A stretch of DNA of 64,000 bases, taken from Neofusicoccum parvum. Lineage: Eukaryota > Ascomycota > Dothideomycetes > Botryosphaeriales > Botryosphaeriaceae. The notes beneath the pieces are model-generated. The model had not been told where the DNA came from. It worked only from the letters and a program-made list of their open reading frames with translations, and did no database searches. Where the stretch lies: assembly GCA_020912385.1 (NCBI GenBank), contig CP087207.1, positions 1,426,001 to 1,490,000 of the forward strand, given 5' to 3'. Positions within the stretch are counted from its first letter, which is position 1; each line of letters begins with the position of its first letter. Below are positions 21,998-32,987 of the stretch, in pieces. A program made the position numbers and the translations under genes.

Positions 21998-23208
21998 ATG
22001 GCTTCCGACGAGATCGTGTGGCAGGTCATCAACCAGCAGTTCTGCTCCTTCAAGCTCAAGTCTGCCGCCCCATCCCGTTCGTGTGCGCAGATTCGCTGAC
22101 CACGGTTCGCAGGCTTCCGACGAAGAACCAGAATTTCTGTCGCAACGAGTGAGTGCCCTCGCTGCATGCCAGCCACCTGCCATGTGCACAGCACGCTGAC
22201 GCTCTTGCTCAGGTACAACGTCACCGGCCTCTGCAATCGCCAGTCCTGTCCGCTTGCCAACTCCCGCTACGCCACCATCCGCGCCCACCCCGAGACTGGC
22301 GCTCTCTACCTCTACATAAAGACGATCGAACGGTCGCATCAGGTACGGATCTACCGCTCCCAACACACAATCTTGTCAGAATTGAGCACCTACTGACCCT
22401 ACCGCAGCCAAGCCGCTGGTGGGAGCGCATCAAACTCTCTTCCAACTATGCCAAGGCTCTCGAGCAGGTTGACCAACGCCTCATCTACTGGCCCAAGTTT
22501 CTCGTCCACAAGAACAAGCAGCGTCTCACCCGCCTGACCCAAGTCCGCATCCGCTCGCAACGCCTGGCCAAGGAGCAGGAACGCCTCGGAGAGACGCTGG
22601 TGCCAAAACTTGCCCCCAAGATCCGCCGGCGTGAGGAGACGCGCGAGCGCAAGGCCGCTTCTGCTGCCAAGGTCGAGCGTGCTATCGAAAGAGAACTCAT
22701 TGAGCGTCTGCGGAGTGGTGCATACGGCGAGCAGCCCCTGAATGTCGACGAGGCGGTCTGGAAGAAGGTCTTGAAGGGATTGGAGCGTGGCGGAGAGGGA
22801 GAGAGAGACGAAGACCTGGACGAGGGCATTGAGGAGGAGCTCGAGGAGGAGATGGAAAACGAAGAGGGTGTTGGAGACGTCGAGTACGTTAGCGACATCG
22901 AGGGTAGCGAGTCTGAAGACGAGGATCTAGGTGACCTGGAAGATTGGATCGGCGACTCTGGCGAGGAAGATGAATCCGAGGAAGCAAGCGACGAGGATGA
23001 GGATGATAGCGAAGAGGACAGTGAAGGGGATGAAGAGGACGAGGAAGATACCGAGAAGCTGAAGAAGGCCCTCGCCAACATGAAGCGGAAACGGGGTCCT
23101 GACACCACATCCAAGCCCAACAAGAAGAAGCCGTCCAAGGGTCCCAAGCGGGAGATCGAGTATGAGTATGAGCACGAGCCCGCTCAACGCCAGACCATTC
23201 ACGCATAG
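21998..23208 (+). CDS. MAK16: Ribosome biogenesis protein Mak16
   Basis: Exons 21998-22059, 22113-22148, 22213-22342 and 22408-23208 encode 342 residues. Mak16 acts in the nucleolus in 60S subunit maturation. The conserved N terminus runs [20 protein letters not shown], then a Cys-containing metal-site region including [19 protein letters not shown], then [19 protein letters not shown]. The C-terminal third is a long Glu/Asp tract followed by a Lys-rich end, the usual Mak16 layout and a likely disordered, nucleolus-targeting tail. The first donor is GTCTGC, a weak match; the other two are GTGAGT and GTACGG. Confidence 0.95.
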
Positions 23209-23543
23209 ATGGGTCAGACACGGCGTTGTGGAGGGACTGGCGTTAGGCGGGAACCCCAAAAAAAGCTTTCATCACGACGCTACCAAAGCGTTGTTTCGGT
23301 CGGTCGGTCGCAGCGAATTCGCTCAAAATGTCCCTGTATCACTTCTGAATACCTTTTAAAGGATTGCACATTATATTTGGGAATAGTTACGATTTATCAA
23401 CTTTCTTGCTTCACCGTGTTAAGCGCACTGGCACAATTTTTCGACTACTCCGATATCATTCTCCTCATCATGTCTTACAATAGATAACCAATCCTTCTCC
23501 TCATAGCAAGCTAACCAAAAATCGCCGCGCAAAAGAGGAATTG
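23209..23543. other. Convergent intergenic spacer
   Basis: These 335 bp lie between the stops of MAK16 and the nuclease gene. Nothing beyond probable 3' UTRs is seen. Confidence 0.5.
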
Positions 23544-24428
23544 CTAGGACACGACCTCATCGACGATGGCAATCTCGCTACCATCTGCGGCGATGACGTT
23601 TCGTCCAACAAGGGATTTGCCGGGGTGAGCAGGCAGATGCAACCGCTTCACACCATCCACGCCAAGATACCTGCGGAAGAAGTAATTGTCGGTCGAAGCG
23701 CTGAGGTCATCGGAAGTGTCTCTTGCGTTGAGACCTTGGGGCTGCTGATTTTGGGACTGTTGGGATACGCTACTGGCGTAGTAGAAGATGCCGTCCTGCT
23801 GGATGAATTCATAGCCGTCGTTCTGACAGTCCGTGGTCTCAAGACAGAAAGGACTACACCTCGATTTGTGAGTGGGAATTATATCGGCTATGGGGCACAA
23901 TCGGGGCTCGATATACTGACGAGTTCTGGAAGTTTATCAAGCTGATGTCGAATTGCTGGCCATGCTGGATCCCCTCGCGAAACGCACCAAGCTGGTCTCC
24001 CTGGTCTAAATCCGCATTCAGCATTATGTTATCACTCAAAGATATATTCAGAACTCACTACTATTCTCACTAAACGGAACACATCTCATCGTCGCGCCCA
24101 CGCCTCCCTGTTGCACAGAAGCAAAGGGGAAATCGTCGCAGGAGTCTCCAGAGCCGGCCAATTCAGGGATATTCTTGCAAGGAGCGAGGCTGCAACCGGA
24201 GCCAGCGCGTCTCTGAGGCCGATTAAGCACGTTGGCATCGTACGTCAGCGGCAGCACGTTTTGGAGGCCACGGCATCGGACGTGGAAGCAGGCATTATTG
24301 CAGGTACCGGCTGACTGCGCGCAATCCAATTGGAAGGTTGCGATCTGGAGTGGGCCGCTGTCTAGACCCGCTTGGGCGGCGCTGAGGCTAGCTGTTGCGA
24401 TAACGAGGAGGTATTTTTCAAGAGGCAT
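23544..24428 (-). CDS. Secreted NucA/NucB-type deoxyribonuclease
   Basis: Exons 24428-24059, 24005-23921 and 23859-23544 encode 256 residues. A signal peptide covers about residues 1-19 (ending Ala-Ala-Gln-Ala). The mature protein has many cysteines (for example AGTCNNACFHVRC) and the NucA/NucB signature CDDFPFASVQQGG followed by PFSEN, then a Gly-Asp-Gln-Leu turn. This family degrades DNA outside the cell in bacteria and fungi. A C-terminal extension of about 100 residues with CSPFCLETTDC and a Tyr-rich stretch is of unknown function. The second junction (GTCAGT donor at 23920, acceptor 23860) is inferred from frame and a conserved Cys and is the least certain. Confidence 0.75.
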
Positions 24429-24919
24429 GGTGGAAACCGGTTGCTGTAAAGAGCGTTCGGTTCAAGACAACACGGTAGGGTCCGCTGACCAATTGGTAGT
24501 GGAGGAATCCGAAAGGCAGGATGGTTACAAGTTTCCAAAAGAAGGACCAAGAGAAGGAGAGCAACAAGAGCAATACACACACCCCAAATTACTTCAAGCA
24601 CAGGTTTGTGGGACTTATTTGAATTCTTGCATCCAAAGTTCTTCGTAACTCGTACAGGGAACACGATATTAGGGGACTGCAAGCGTTCAGAAGACTCATA
24701 TTCCGCGTAGGTTTTTCCAGGTATAAAGGCGGAAATACAGTATGTACGAAACAACGTCCGGTAGCTCCGGAGGGTTACCATTTGGGTTCTGCATGGTCCG
24801 CTGCGTACGTATCCTCTTAACTTGCATATAAAAAATCAAGAATGGTAAATCTTAAAGGTTCTTCTGCTGCTAATTTGTAAGGTTGGTTCGGAAAGTATTG
24901 CAGCACGCGCATACCTGAA

Positions 24920-24942
24920 CAGTTGAAGCACTCATCCAGATA
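24920..24942 (+). repeat. Solo arm of the foldback (MITE-like) repeat
   Basis: The sequence CAGTTGAAGCACTCATCCAG here matches the left arm of the element at 38828-38905 apart from one or two substitutions. No matching right arm follows within 100 bp, so it is a decayed or partial copy. Confidence 0.4.
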
Positions 24943-27513
24943 ATTTCAGCGTTTCTTTCACTACACACTTGCGTCTAGACAAATTCTACAACTGCCCATG
25001 TGGAACTGTGGTTCAATACTTTCTGGGTGGACCTCATATTGCTTATTCAGATTCGTGGCCAATTCAAACCTCGATCCCGCTAAATATAACAGCGTGTCGG
25101 GCCTCCGCCGGCATGACCCCTGTTACCCCACAATTTCGAGCCCCTACATTGGTTCACACGAAGTCTGAATACCTCGTAAAGGCTGTTGATTCATGGGTAT
25201 TCAGGTACTCACATATGGTATGGGACTTCCCCTGTAGCCCAAGTCTCCAAACAGTCTTTTGCCGACAATTTTTATCCAAAGGAAGCAGTTAGGGTCTCGT
25301 CCTGTCTTTCACCCTCTCGCTCCAATTTACTCACACATTGGCGTATGCCGAGCTTCCTTCCACTACGCCATGCCAAGCTGGAGTAGTGAGGCTCCAGACA
25401 AAGCTCCGAACGCTTCATCTTTGGCGCCTTCAACCGCAGCGGAATAGCCATGGGGAAGGAGTACTCCCCTATCATTTTTGCAGCTGAAGAGTCTGGAACA
25501 ACGCACGAAGACTCCCACAAAAGACAACTGGACATGTATTTTGTCATTTTAAAGTCCATGGAAAACTCAATGCATCAAACGGCTTTCGTGATGCTTTTGC
25601 CTCTACCGGCTTTTTGCTCGAGAGTGTAACTCAAAAGCTCTTACTCTTGGCAAACCAATATCTCCAACAAAGTTGAGCAGCTCGCACCAGCCAAATCATC
25701 ATATGACAGCCTCCAATACATGAATTAAGTCAAATCTTTTACTAGGGCTATGTACAATACCTGTCGCTATCGTTTACAAAGATTTATGTCTAAATAGCAA
25801 AAGTCTATTCATTTCTGTTATAGTCGCCTATAGGCTCCGCCGCCTGCCCAGAACCGCCAATTCTAACAATCTAAGAGCATATTAGGTAGGAACCATCACG
25901 GGAAGGAAATCGGCAGGAAGGCAGAGAATCTCGAAGGTATCATGTGACGGGCCATGGGCCTTGAGGGTCAGTCGCGATTTGTAATGATGGTTAAAGAATG
26001 CGCTAAAGTCTACATGGTCTCTCCAGGAATTTCTCACTTATGGAACCTAGAGCATCAGGATTGCTCGAAGCTCTACTACTCCTAGAGCCTCGGAGCTTTC
26101 AACGGCCTCGCTTCTCATCCCCTCTTCAAAGGTATCTCCCACATGAAACATTCTCCTCTTGCGCCTTACCGAAGGTCTCCGCATTTTTCATTTCATTTTG
26201 CCTACATCGGGCTGAGGATATCCTCCATAACCTACATGCCTCGGTAGAAGGCTCAGGTCAGTAAACTATAATCTGGACGATATACACTAAAACAGGAAAG
26301 TGCAGTAGAGGTTACCAAACCGGATAAGCCTCATCCAGTCTAAAACACGATTTATTTCTCCATCTCATAACAGAAATACCAACAGCCTTCTTGCTGACCT
26401 GCTGTTCTTATCTGGCTATACAAGCTTCATTGCAACGTAAGCATCTACTTGGATGATAATCACCCACACAGACCCTCGCTGGTCCACTTGAGGGTCAAAT
26501 AAAGCATCGAATATTTTAATGAAGAATGAAGAAGCTGAGGTGTGACATATTCCCATAAAGTTCCGCTGTCTAGATACGTGTGTCTGGAATCGTGGCGCGA
26601 GTGTTCTGCCTAGAACGTATTGGTGGGACATGGAAAGTCCTGTTCTTAGGGAATGCTGACAAGCTGTGAAGTGCTTCAAGTTTTCGGTCAGATTCGTTTC
26701 CTTATCCGGTTGCTAATCGAAATCTCTGCCTCGGAGAAATGCTCGACGAGACTCTTGGCTTTTCCTGCTTCCAATGCAGAGAGCCCTGAGGGATGGACGC
26801 TCGGTGCCAGCAGGGAGGATGTACCCCACGAACTAGCCCAATTCCCAAGGCCATGGCAGGAATACCAAGCATTTCACACTTGTGCGTGAGTCCGGAATCT
26901 TTAAGGATCCATCCCGCATGTCATAGCGCGGGGTCGCCGATATGTACTAGTGGTTCTCACAGCAGGGAGCCTACTCCTTGCGGATTGTGTATCCAGCACG
27001 CACGGGCCAGGCTCGCGGCTGAGGAGCTCCGCAGGTTACGGTTCTAATGGCATTGATCCGGAGCAGCATGAAACACTGCCGGATTCATCCAATCCGATGC
27101 ATATGAGTGATCGTTCGCAAAGGTCCAATATCCGTGTTTCTGGAATTCGCAAAGAACCTCGCTGAAAGAGCCGCGTTCAGGATTATTTCCGCAAGGGGGA
27201 CCATTTTTGATGTCTGAATATGAGAGCACTGTTCCGAAGACGACCAATACCTATAGATTAAAGATTAGCGATGTGGCGTTTGTAGAGAGGCGGCAGATCC
27301 ATTAGACCTTCTGCACAGTGAAGTACCGAGGCTTGATGGTGATACGGAGTCTCGAGCTCGTATGGCTCTAGTTTTCTGCCTGAAATCCCCCCAATCCCTC
27401 GTTTTCACTGGCCACCCCGCTTTAATGATCTGGGCACTTGAGGTGCCTGGTGGTGAGAAGTGCTCGCTTGGCAAAAGCAGTCCGCCAACCACGACTGCGC
27501 GCACAAATACGTG

Positions 27514-27958
27514 CCTCGGCAAGTCCTGATCTGGCAACCACCCGGGTTCCCCACGCTTCTACCTCCAATTTGCCAAGCCGGATGGCATCCTGCTTGTCTG
27601 GCAATCTGTAGAAACGGTGTGTTGGAACCCGAACTGCTCAAACGGCTGCTAAGGCTTAGTGCCCCAGCCAAGCCTGCTGTGCAACCACTTACACCGCAGA
27701 TGACCTGTCCAACGGGCCTTCTTGACGGACGCCAGCCACCTACCTCCTCGGTATCTTGGTTTGTGCTTCTCAAACACCCCTCACCAGCTCACATTGTGGC
27801 TGCACCTCAATTAACTGGGCCTCTGAGTAGTTCTGTCTGCAACCTTTTGGCCGAGGCATCGGCGACACTGACGATGGACCCGGCCACCACCACAGAGCTC
27901 TGCGTGTTTCGACAGCCTTGGATTGCAGTGAGATACGGATGCCTCGGTGCCTATATAA
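27514..27958. promoter_or_regulatory. Cutinase promoter: repeated CCTCGG/CCGAGG boxes and TATATAA
   Basis: CCTCGG occurs at 27514-27519, 27746-27751 and 27942-27947, and its complement CCGAGG at 27851-27856. TATATAA lies at 27952-27958, 124 bp before the start codon. CCTCGG is the core bound by the fungal zinc-cluster activators FarA/FarB and CTF1, which control fatty-acid and cutinase genes. Confidence 0.55.
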
Positions 27959-28081
27959 GAGAAGACATGCCACCACGGAATGGGACAGCAAGCGCCATCT
28001 GAAGCTCGACTCCAGCTCCTTCCAGTTCGACGATTCTCTCATTTGCAACAAGATCATTCACCCGCCCACCATCACTTCAAG

Positions 28082-28947
28082 ATGAAGACCGCCGCATTTG
28101 CCTCTGCTATCTTTGCCAGCCTCAGCTTGGGATCGCCCATCGAGCTTGAGGTGCGCGGCCCTGAAGCCGTTGCTGCACTCGAAGCCCGTCAGTTCACCGG
28201 AACTGGAGTCACGGCCAACGAACTCAAGAATGGCCCTTGCAAGCCCGTGACGTACATCTTCGCACGGGGCTCCACCGAGCTTGGAAATCTGGTGAGTCTC
28301 GCCAGCCGCCAATCGGACCCGAAACCAGTGTCCGGTCCCTGAAACGAAACAACGCCAAAGGCTTTGCCTCACTCGCGAAACAGAACGAAGCCGTTGCATG
28401 ACTAACGCTGGCTGGGACTTAGGGCCAAACAGTTGGGCCGGCGCTTGCCGACCAGCTCAGGTCGCAATTCGACGTTGCTGTCCAGGGAGTGGACTATCCC
28501 GCCGGCCTGACGACGAACTTCTTCGGCGGTTCCCTTGTCGGAATCAGCGAGATGAGGGACATGTTCAACCTTGCTGCTTCGAAGTGCCCCGACACCATCA
28601 TTGTCGGCGGCGGATACAGGTAAGTGTTTCTGCGTACATTTGAAGATCAAGTGACTGACAACCACGGAAGTCAAGGCGCTGCCCTGACCCACCGGTCTGT
28701 GGAGGACATCTCCGCCAGCGTCCGCGACAAGATTGCCGGCATTGTCACCTTTGGCGACACCTACAACCTCCAGTCTGGCGGCCGCATTGAGGGTCTGCCT
28801 CAGGAGAAGCTCAAGATCATCTGCAACACTGGCGATCTCGTCTGCTCGGGAACTCTTGTCATTGCTGCCCCCCACCTTGACTACGTCCGCAGGGTCCCCG
28901 AGGCTGCGTCTTTCTTGGCCCAGCGCATCAATGCTGCCCAGCAGTAG
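28082..28947 (+). CDS. Secreted cutinase
   Basis: Exons 28082-28291, 28423-28619 and 28671-28947 encode 227 residues. Cutinases hydrolyse the ester bonds of plant cutin and related polyesters. A signal peptide (about residues 1-17) is followed by a short propeptide-like segment. The core starts [18 protein letters not shown], the oxyanion region. The nucleophile sits in Gly-Tyr-Ser-Gln-Gly, whose Ser136 codon is split by intron 2. The catalytic Asp191 is in [10 protein letters not shown] and His204 in APHLDY, in the usual order and spacing. Two Cys pairs expected in the family are present. The promoter carries several CCTCGG elements, suggesting induction by cutin-derived fatty acids. Confidence 0.95.
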
Positions 28948-29879
28948 AGAAAGGCCTCTTCGTCCTGTGAATGCCGTCCTTCGCTTCCGACATTCGTTTC
29001 GAACTTTTTGGGTTGACGGTCCGAGTAGCGCCGTGGACGGGATGCATCCCACGCTTGGGGCTCTTCTTCTTGCCTTGGATTCGTGTACATGATATTTGGA
29101 TTGGAGACGGTCTTTATGAAGTGACTTGTTGCGCTTGGAAGCGGGCTCCACTCGTTTGTAGCCGACCAGAATGACATGTTTCTTTTTCTCAAGCACCGTT
29201 TCGTTCCATGCAGAAGTAAGGGCTTGCTCTCGCACGCATCGGCTGCCAACGAGTCAGGGCCCTCGGTGGTATTTGTTCCATCGGCGTTTAGCTCGCTGGC
29301 GGATTCTTGTCCGAACAAACAAGCTTTCCCCGGAGCCTGAGATGTTGGTAGCGAGAAGGTAATACACGCGGCGGAGAGCCGCGCCAAGGCATGCGATCGT
29401 TGCTTAGAGGCTGCCTGTCCCGGATGGGGTGGTGCTTCTGTTCGGCGGCACTGAGGGAGGACGGCGGCTGCAGGGACCTGCCAAGCCGCATTGCTATCTT
29501 CACCGTAAGCCTCCGCGCACGCGAAAAGCGGCAGTGATCGGGCGAGGCGCTCTCGGAACGGAGGCGGAAGCGGCTTGGCTCCTTGGCCGTCGGCGCAGAC
29601 TGTCAGTGAGGCTCTCGCTCCTTCCCCAAATCCTACCAATCACCCCCGGAAATGCGGGGTAACACTACACGCACACCAATGCGCAGCCTGGGCGGCTCAC
29701 CGTCTGCCTACGGGAACTTCCACCCCTTTGCCGACGTCGGGAGCGGCCGTCGGCACCTGCTCAACCCGCTGCGACGAGTATAAAGAAGAGCGGCGGCGAT
29801 GTGGACGAAATGGCCGGAATTCGCCCTCGGACTCCAGTCTGCTCACTTCAATCCGCCATCGCAGAACTGCCCCGAAAAG
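28948..29879. other. Intergenic, cutinase 3' UTR and esterase promoter
   Basis: This 932-bp gap lies between two genes on the same strand. A TATAAAG element occurs near 29780, about 100 bp upstream of the esterase start. No gene is seen. Confidence 0.45.
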
Positions 29880-31418
29880 ATGCGATGCCGGCAGGCTCCC
29901 GGCCTCCTCGGCGCACTCGTTCTGCCTGCTCTTGCCGGTGCAGCGCCAGCATGTTCCCCGGATGCCATCCCCACTCCTGAGCTCTTCGGCGGCGAGATTG
30001 TGTCCCTCTCCGCCACCCCGGTTTCCAACTACGCAGGAAACCTTAGTTTCTGCAACGTCACCGTCCTCTACACCCATCCTGGCCAGGACGACCGGATCAA
30101 TGTCTACGTGTACCTTCCACTGTCAGGCTGGAACGAACGGTTCCTTGGCTACGGAGGCGGAGGCTACCGCATGCGATCCAACGACACCATCCTCACCAGC
30201 AACGTCGCGCTAGGCTACGCCGTCACGGCCACCGATGGCGGCCACGACTGGACTGTAAACAGCGCCGAGTCCTGGGCGCTCCTGAGCCCCGGCAACATCA
30301 ATGCATATCTCCTCAACAACTTTGCCGCCGTGGCGCTGGAAGATGCAACAATCGTCGGGAAGGCTGTCACTGCGAGCTTTTACGGACAGGATCCCAAGTT
30401 TTCGTACTGGAGCGGCTGCTCTACCGGCGGCCGCCAGGGCCTGATGATTGCTCAAAGGTTCCCCGCGCTCTACGATGGCATACTGGCGACTGCTCCCGCC
30501 ATCAACTGGGCCAAGTTCATCGTTGCAGAGTACTGGCCGCAGTTTCTCATGAACCAGCTTGGCGTGTACCCGACGCCATGTGAGTTCGATGCCATCACCG
30601 CCGCTGCAGTTGAAGCATGCGATAGTCTTGACGGGGTTGAAGACGGTATAATCTCCGACCCCCAAGGCTGCGCATTCGATCCGCTCTCGGTCGTCGGCCT
30701 CGAGATCGCCTGCGGAGACTTCAGCACTCCTATCTCAGAGGAGGCCGCCACCATCGTCCAAAAGGCATGGTCTGGCGCACGCACCCAAACCGGCAACTTC
30801 TCTTGGTACGGGCTCAATCCAGGCGCGCCCCTTTCCGGGCTCGTCAACACGTCGTGCTCGGGACAGGACTGCACCGGCGCGCCCTTCTACATTGCGGAGG
30901 AATGGATCAAGTTCTGGATCAAACGAGACGCCAGCTTCGACCCCACCAGCATCTCTCACGCCGAGTACGACGCCATCTTCCACCGATCCGTCAACCAGTA
31001 CAAGTCGATTATCGGGACCGACGATCCGAACCTTTCGGAGTTCAAGGAAGCCGGGGGCAAGATGATCACTTGGCACGGTCTTGCCGATCCGGTCATCTTC
31101 CCGGAAGGCAGCACGGACTACTACGAGAATGTGCTGGAGCTCGACGCTGCGGCGCATGATTTCTACCGGTACTTCAAGGCACCTGGTGTCGGCCACTGCA
31201 GCGGCGGATCTGGCCCGGTTCCGACGGCGGCTTTTGATTCGCTGGTGGCCTGGGTTGAGCAGGGGGTTGCGCCGGACTCCCTGCCTGCCAGTGTAGTGGT
31301 TTCGGGCAGCAATGTCACCAGAGAGCAGAATCTGTGCCCTTACCCGCTCGTGTCTGCTTACACGGGTGGAGACCCAATGAAGGCAGAGTCTTTTGAGTGC
31401 CGGGAGTCATTCAATTGA
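29880..31418 (+). CDS. Secreted tannase/feruloyl esterase family protein
   Basis: A single exon of 512 residues. The start at 29880 opens onto a signal peptide ending near Ala-Gly-Ala-Ala. The family cleaves esters of gallic or ferulic acid in tannins and plant cell walls. Motifs include the Gly-rich FLGYGGGGYR, the nucleophile elbow SGCSTGGRQG (Ser near residue 181, next to the Cys of the family's unusual disulfide), an Asp in GLADPVIFPEG, and the catalytic His in GVGHCSGGSGP, again beside a Cys. Several N-x-S/T sequons fit secretion. Whether the substrate is tannin or ferulate cannot be told. It follows the cutinase on the same strand, and both attack plant surface polymers. Confidence 0.92.
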   Translation: MRCRQAPGLLGALVLPALAGAAPACSPDAIPTPELFGGEIVSLSATPVSNYAGNLSFCNVTVLYTHPGQDDRINVYVYLPLSGWNERFLGYGGGGYRMRSNDTILTSNVALGYAVTATDGGHDWTVNSAESWALLSPGNINAYLLNNFAAVALEDATIVGKAVTASFYGQDPKFSYWSGCSTGGRQGLMIAQRFPALYDGILATAPAINWAKFIVAEYWPQFLMNQLGVYPTPCEFDAITAAAVEACDSLDGVEDGIISDPQGCAFDPLSVVGLEIACGDFSTPISEEAATIVQKAWSGARTQTGNFSWYGLNPGAPLSGLVNTSCSGQDCTGAPFYIAEEWIKFWIKRDASFDPTSISHAEYDAIFHRSVNQYKSIIGTDDPNLSEFKEAGGKMITWHGLADPVIFPEGSTDYYENVLELDAAAHDFYRYFKAPGVGHCSGGSGPVPTAAFDSLVAWVEQGVAPDSLPASVVVSGSNVTREQNLCPYPLVSAYTGGDPMKAESFECRESFN

Positions 31419-31509
31419 GTTGTGCGGGAGCAGTGTAATAGTAATGAGATGATTGATGCTGGAAGCGCGCACGTGGGGAATATGATGTCTATCGTTCTCC
31501 ATCCTTTGT

Positions 31510-32361
31510 CTAATCGAATGCCGTCTCTGCCCTTTCATCCAGATGCCCGTCCTCTCCATCATCCCCGTCTCTCTTCCTTTTCCCATTACCGTTCTCGCTT
31601 GTCTCTTCCTCCTCCTGTGCCTCTTCGCTCTCCGGCACGCAATCACAAAGCATCCCGCAGACGAAAACCGCAGCAACACCTGCCCTCTCTTTCCCGTAGT
31701 CCCCGCCGATGCTGATGCGCACCCGCTCGCCCCTCCTGACCCAGTACACCTCCGTCTCATTGTACACGCCCTTCGTTCCGGTGGCATCAAACACGAACCC
31801 CGAGCCATCTTCGCCACCGCATCCCTCCATCTCCCCAATCTCAAACCGCAGCTTGACACCCTCCTCCAAGAAGGTCGGAGCAAGCAGCACGCTCGTCTCC
31901 CAAGTCTTCTCCACCACGTCCACCACGGCGCGGCCCTCCCGCGGCTCCTCGGGATACTCGACCGCCAAGACGGACTCGCTCGGCGGGTGCAGATGGCCGG
32001 TCCCGCAGGCGGCGTCCTGCAGGAACCTCGACACGTCCCAGAACACGTGGTTCCAGCTGTGGTAGATCGAGTCCCGCAGCGGGGTGTGGACGGCGTCCTT
32101 GTCCGGGTTGCGGGCGCGGGCCAGCTCCTCGGGCGAGGCCGACTGGATCGCGCGGATGATCTGGCCGACGCCGTCGCCGGGGGAGGCCGCGGGGCCGCCG
32201 GGACCGGGCGCGGCGATGAGCGCGGGCGACGTGGCCCAGGCCTGGCGCAGGCGGGTCGAGACGGTCAGGACGGCGGCGTCGTCGGCGTAGTCGACCCGGC
32301 GGAAGGGCGGGTGGAGCATCTCCGCGAGCGTGGTGCCGGTGACGGTGCGGATGGTGTGCAT
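31510..32361 (-). CDS. Hypothetical protein, 283 residues
   Basis: A single open frame starting MHTIRTVTGTTLAEMLHPPF. I do not recognise the family. The first 220 residues read like a folded soluble protein, with HSWNHVFWDVSRFLQ, a hydrophobic-acidic alternation and a Tyr-Trp-Val-Arg-Arg-Gly segment. The last 50 residues are an acidic then basic low-complexity tail. There is no signal peptide or membrane helix. It is convergent with the esterase gene, the two stops being only 91 bp apart. Codon use (GC-rich third positions) supports a real gene over the opposite-strand frames. Confidence 0.65.
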   Translation of the reverse strand: MHTIRTVTGTTLAEMLHPPFRRVDYADDAAVLTVSTRLRQAWATSPALIAAPGPGGPAASPGDGVGQIIRAIQSASPEELARARNPDKDAVHTPLRDSIYHSWNHVFWDVSRFLQDAACGTGHLHPPSESVLAVEYPEEPREGRAVVDVVEKTWETSVLLAPTFLEEGVKLRFEIGEMEGCGGEDGSGFVFDATGTKGVYNETEVYWVRRGERVRISIGGDYGKERAGVAAVFVCGMLCDCVPESEEAQEEEETSENGNGKRKRDGDDGEDGHLDERAETAFD

Positions 32362-32987
32362 CTTGGCGGGTGGTTTGCCCGGTCATGGGCTGGTCCGAGG
32401 TGCCGTCAACTGAGGAACAAATGCTGTGGAGCGTCCATGAAGTGACGTCTGGTTGTGCCAATGCGCCTGGTCGCGGGAGACCTCGGGTGGGCTCGTTCCC
32501 ATTATATATCCGGACAGCTCTGGCTGTGACTGTGCCTTGCGGCGTCGGCTGTTGGTCTTACAGCAGGCAGCGGGGGCGGTGCTGCCTGGGCGCGTGATTG
32601 GCGGAGGCGGGGTTGCAGCTATGACTCGAAGCGATGTCAAGCTTCTAATGGCCTTTGCGGCATGAAATACCACGCAGTTCTGGCTCTCAGCCTTGTGGTC
32701 ACGCCCTGCGCCGCAAGGCTGAGGAAGCCTGTTGGCCGTGGTCAAGCATTCCCGAAACTGCACCACGGCATCGTCAAGGCACCGGTGCCGACTTGAATGC
32801 CTCTGGCCAGGCTGCAGCTTCCTCCTTTGTTGTTCCGATTTGTTGTGTCTATTTCTGGACGCAGAAATATGCCGTGTCCGCGCAACCAGCACAACAAACC
32901 CCGTCTCAAAAGCCAATGCCATCGGTCGTTCCAACCATGATCAAAGAGCAATCTTGCTAAACAGCCACACAATGTCTACGAGGCAAC
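32362..32987. other. Intergenic, promoter of the hypothetical gene
   Basis: A minus-strand TATATAA-like sequence lies near 32500-32506, consistent with a promoter for the minus-strand gene. No other coding feature is recognised. Confidence 0.4.

Larger units (their letters stand above)
24429..28081. other. 3.6-kb gene-poor, AT-richer stretch upstream of the cutinase
   Basis: Base composition drops visibly compared with the flanks, and only short frames occur on either strand. I recognise no transposon protein, tRNA or rRNA. A solitary arm of the foldback repeat found elsewhere in this window lies at 24920-24942. The last 600 bp hold the cutinase promoter. Confidence 0.45.

Noticed and set aside
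27044..27247. 67-codon minus frame after a CTATAG acceptor-like site
   Set aside because: It reads moderately like protein, but no upstream exon or family could be recognised.
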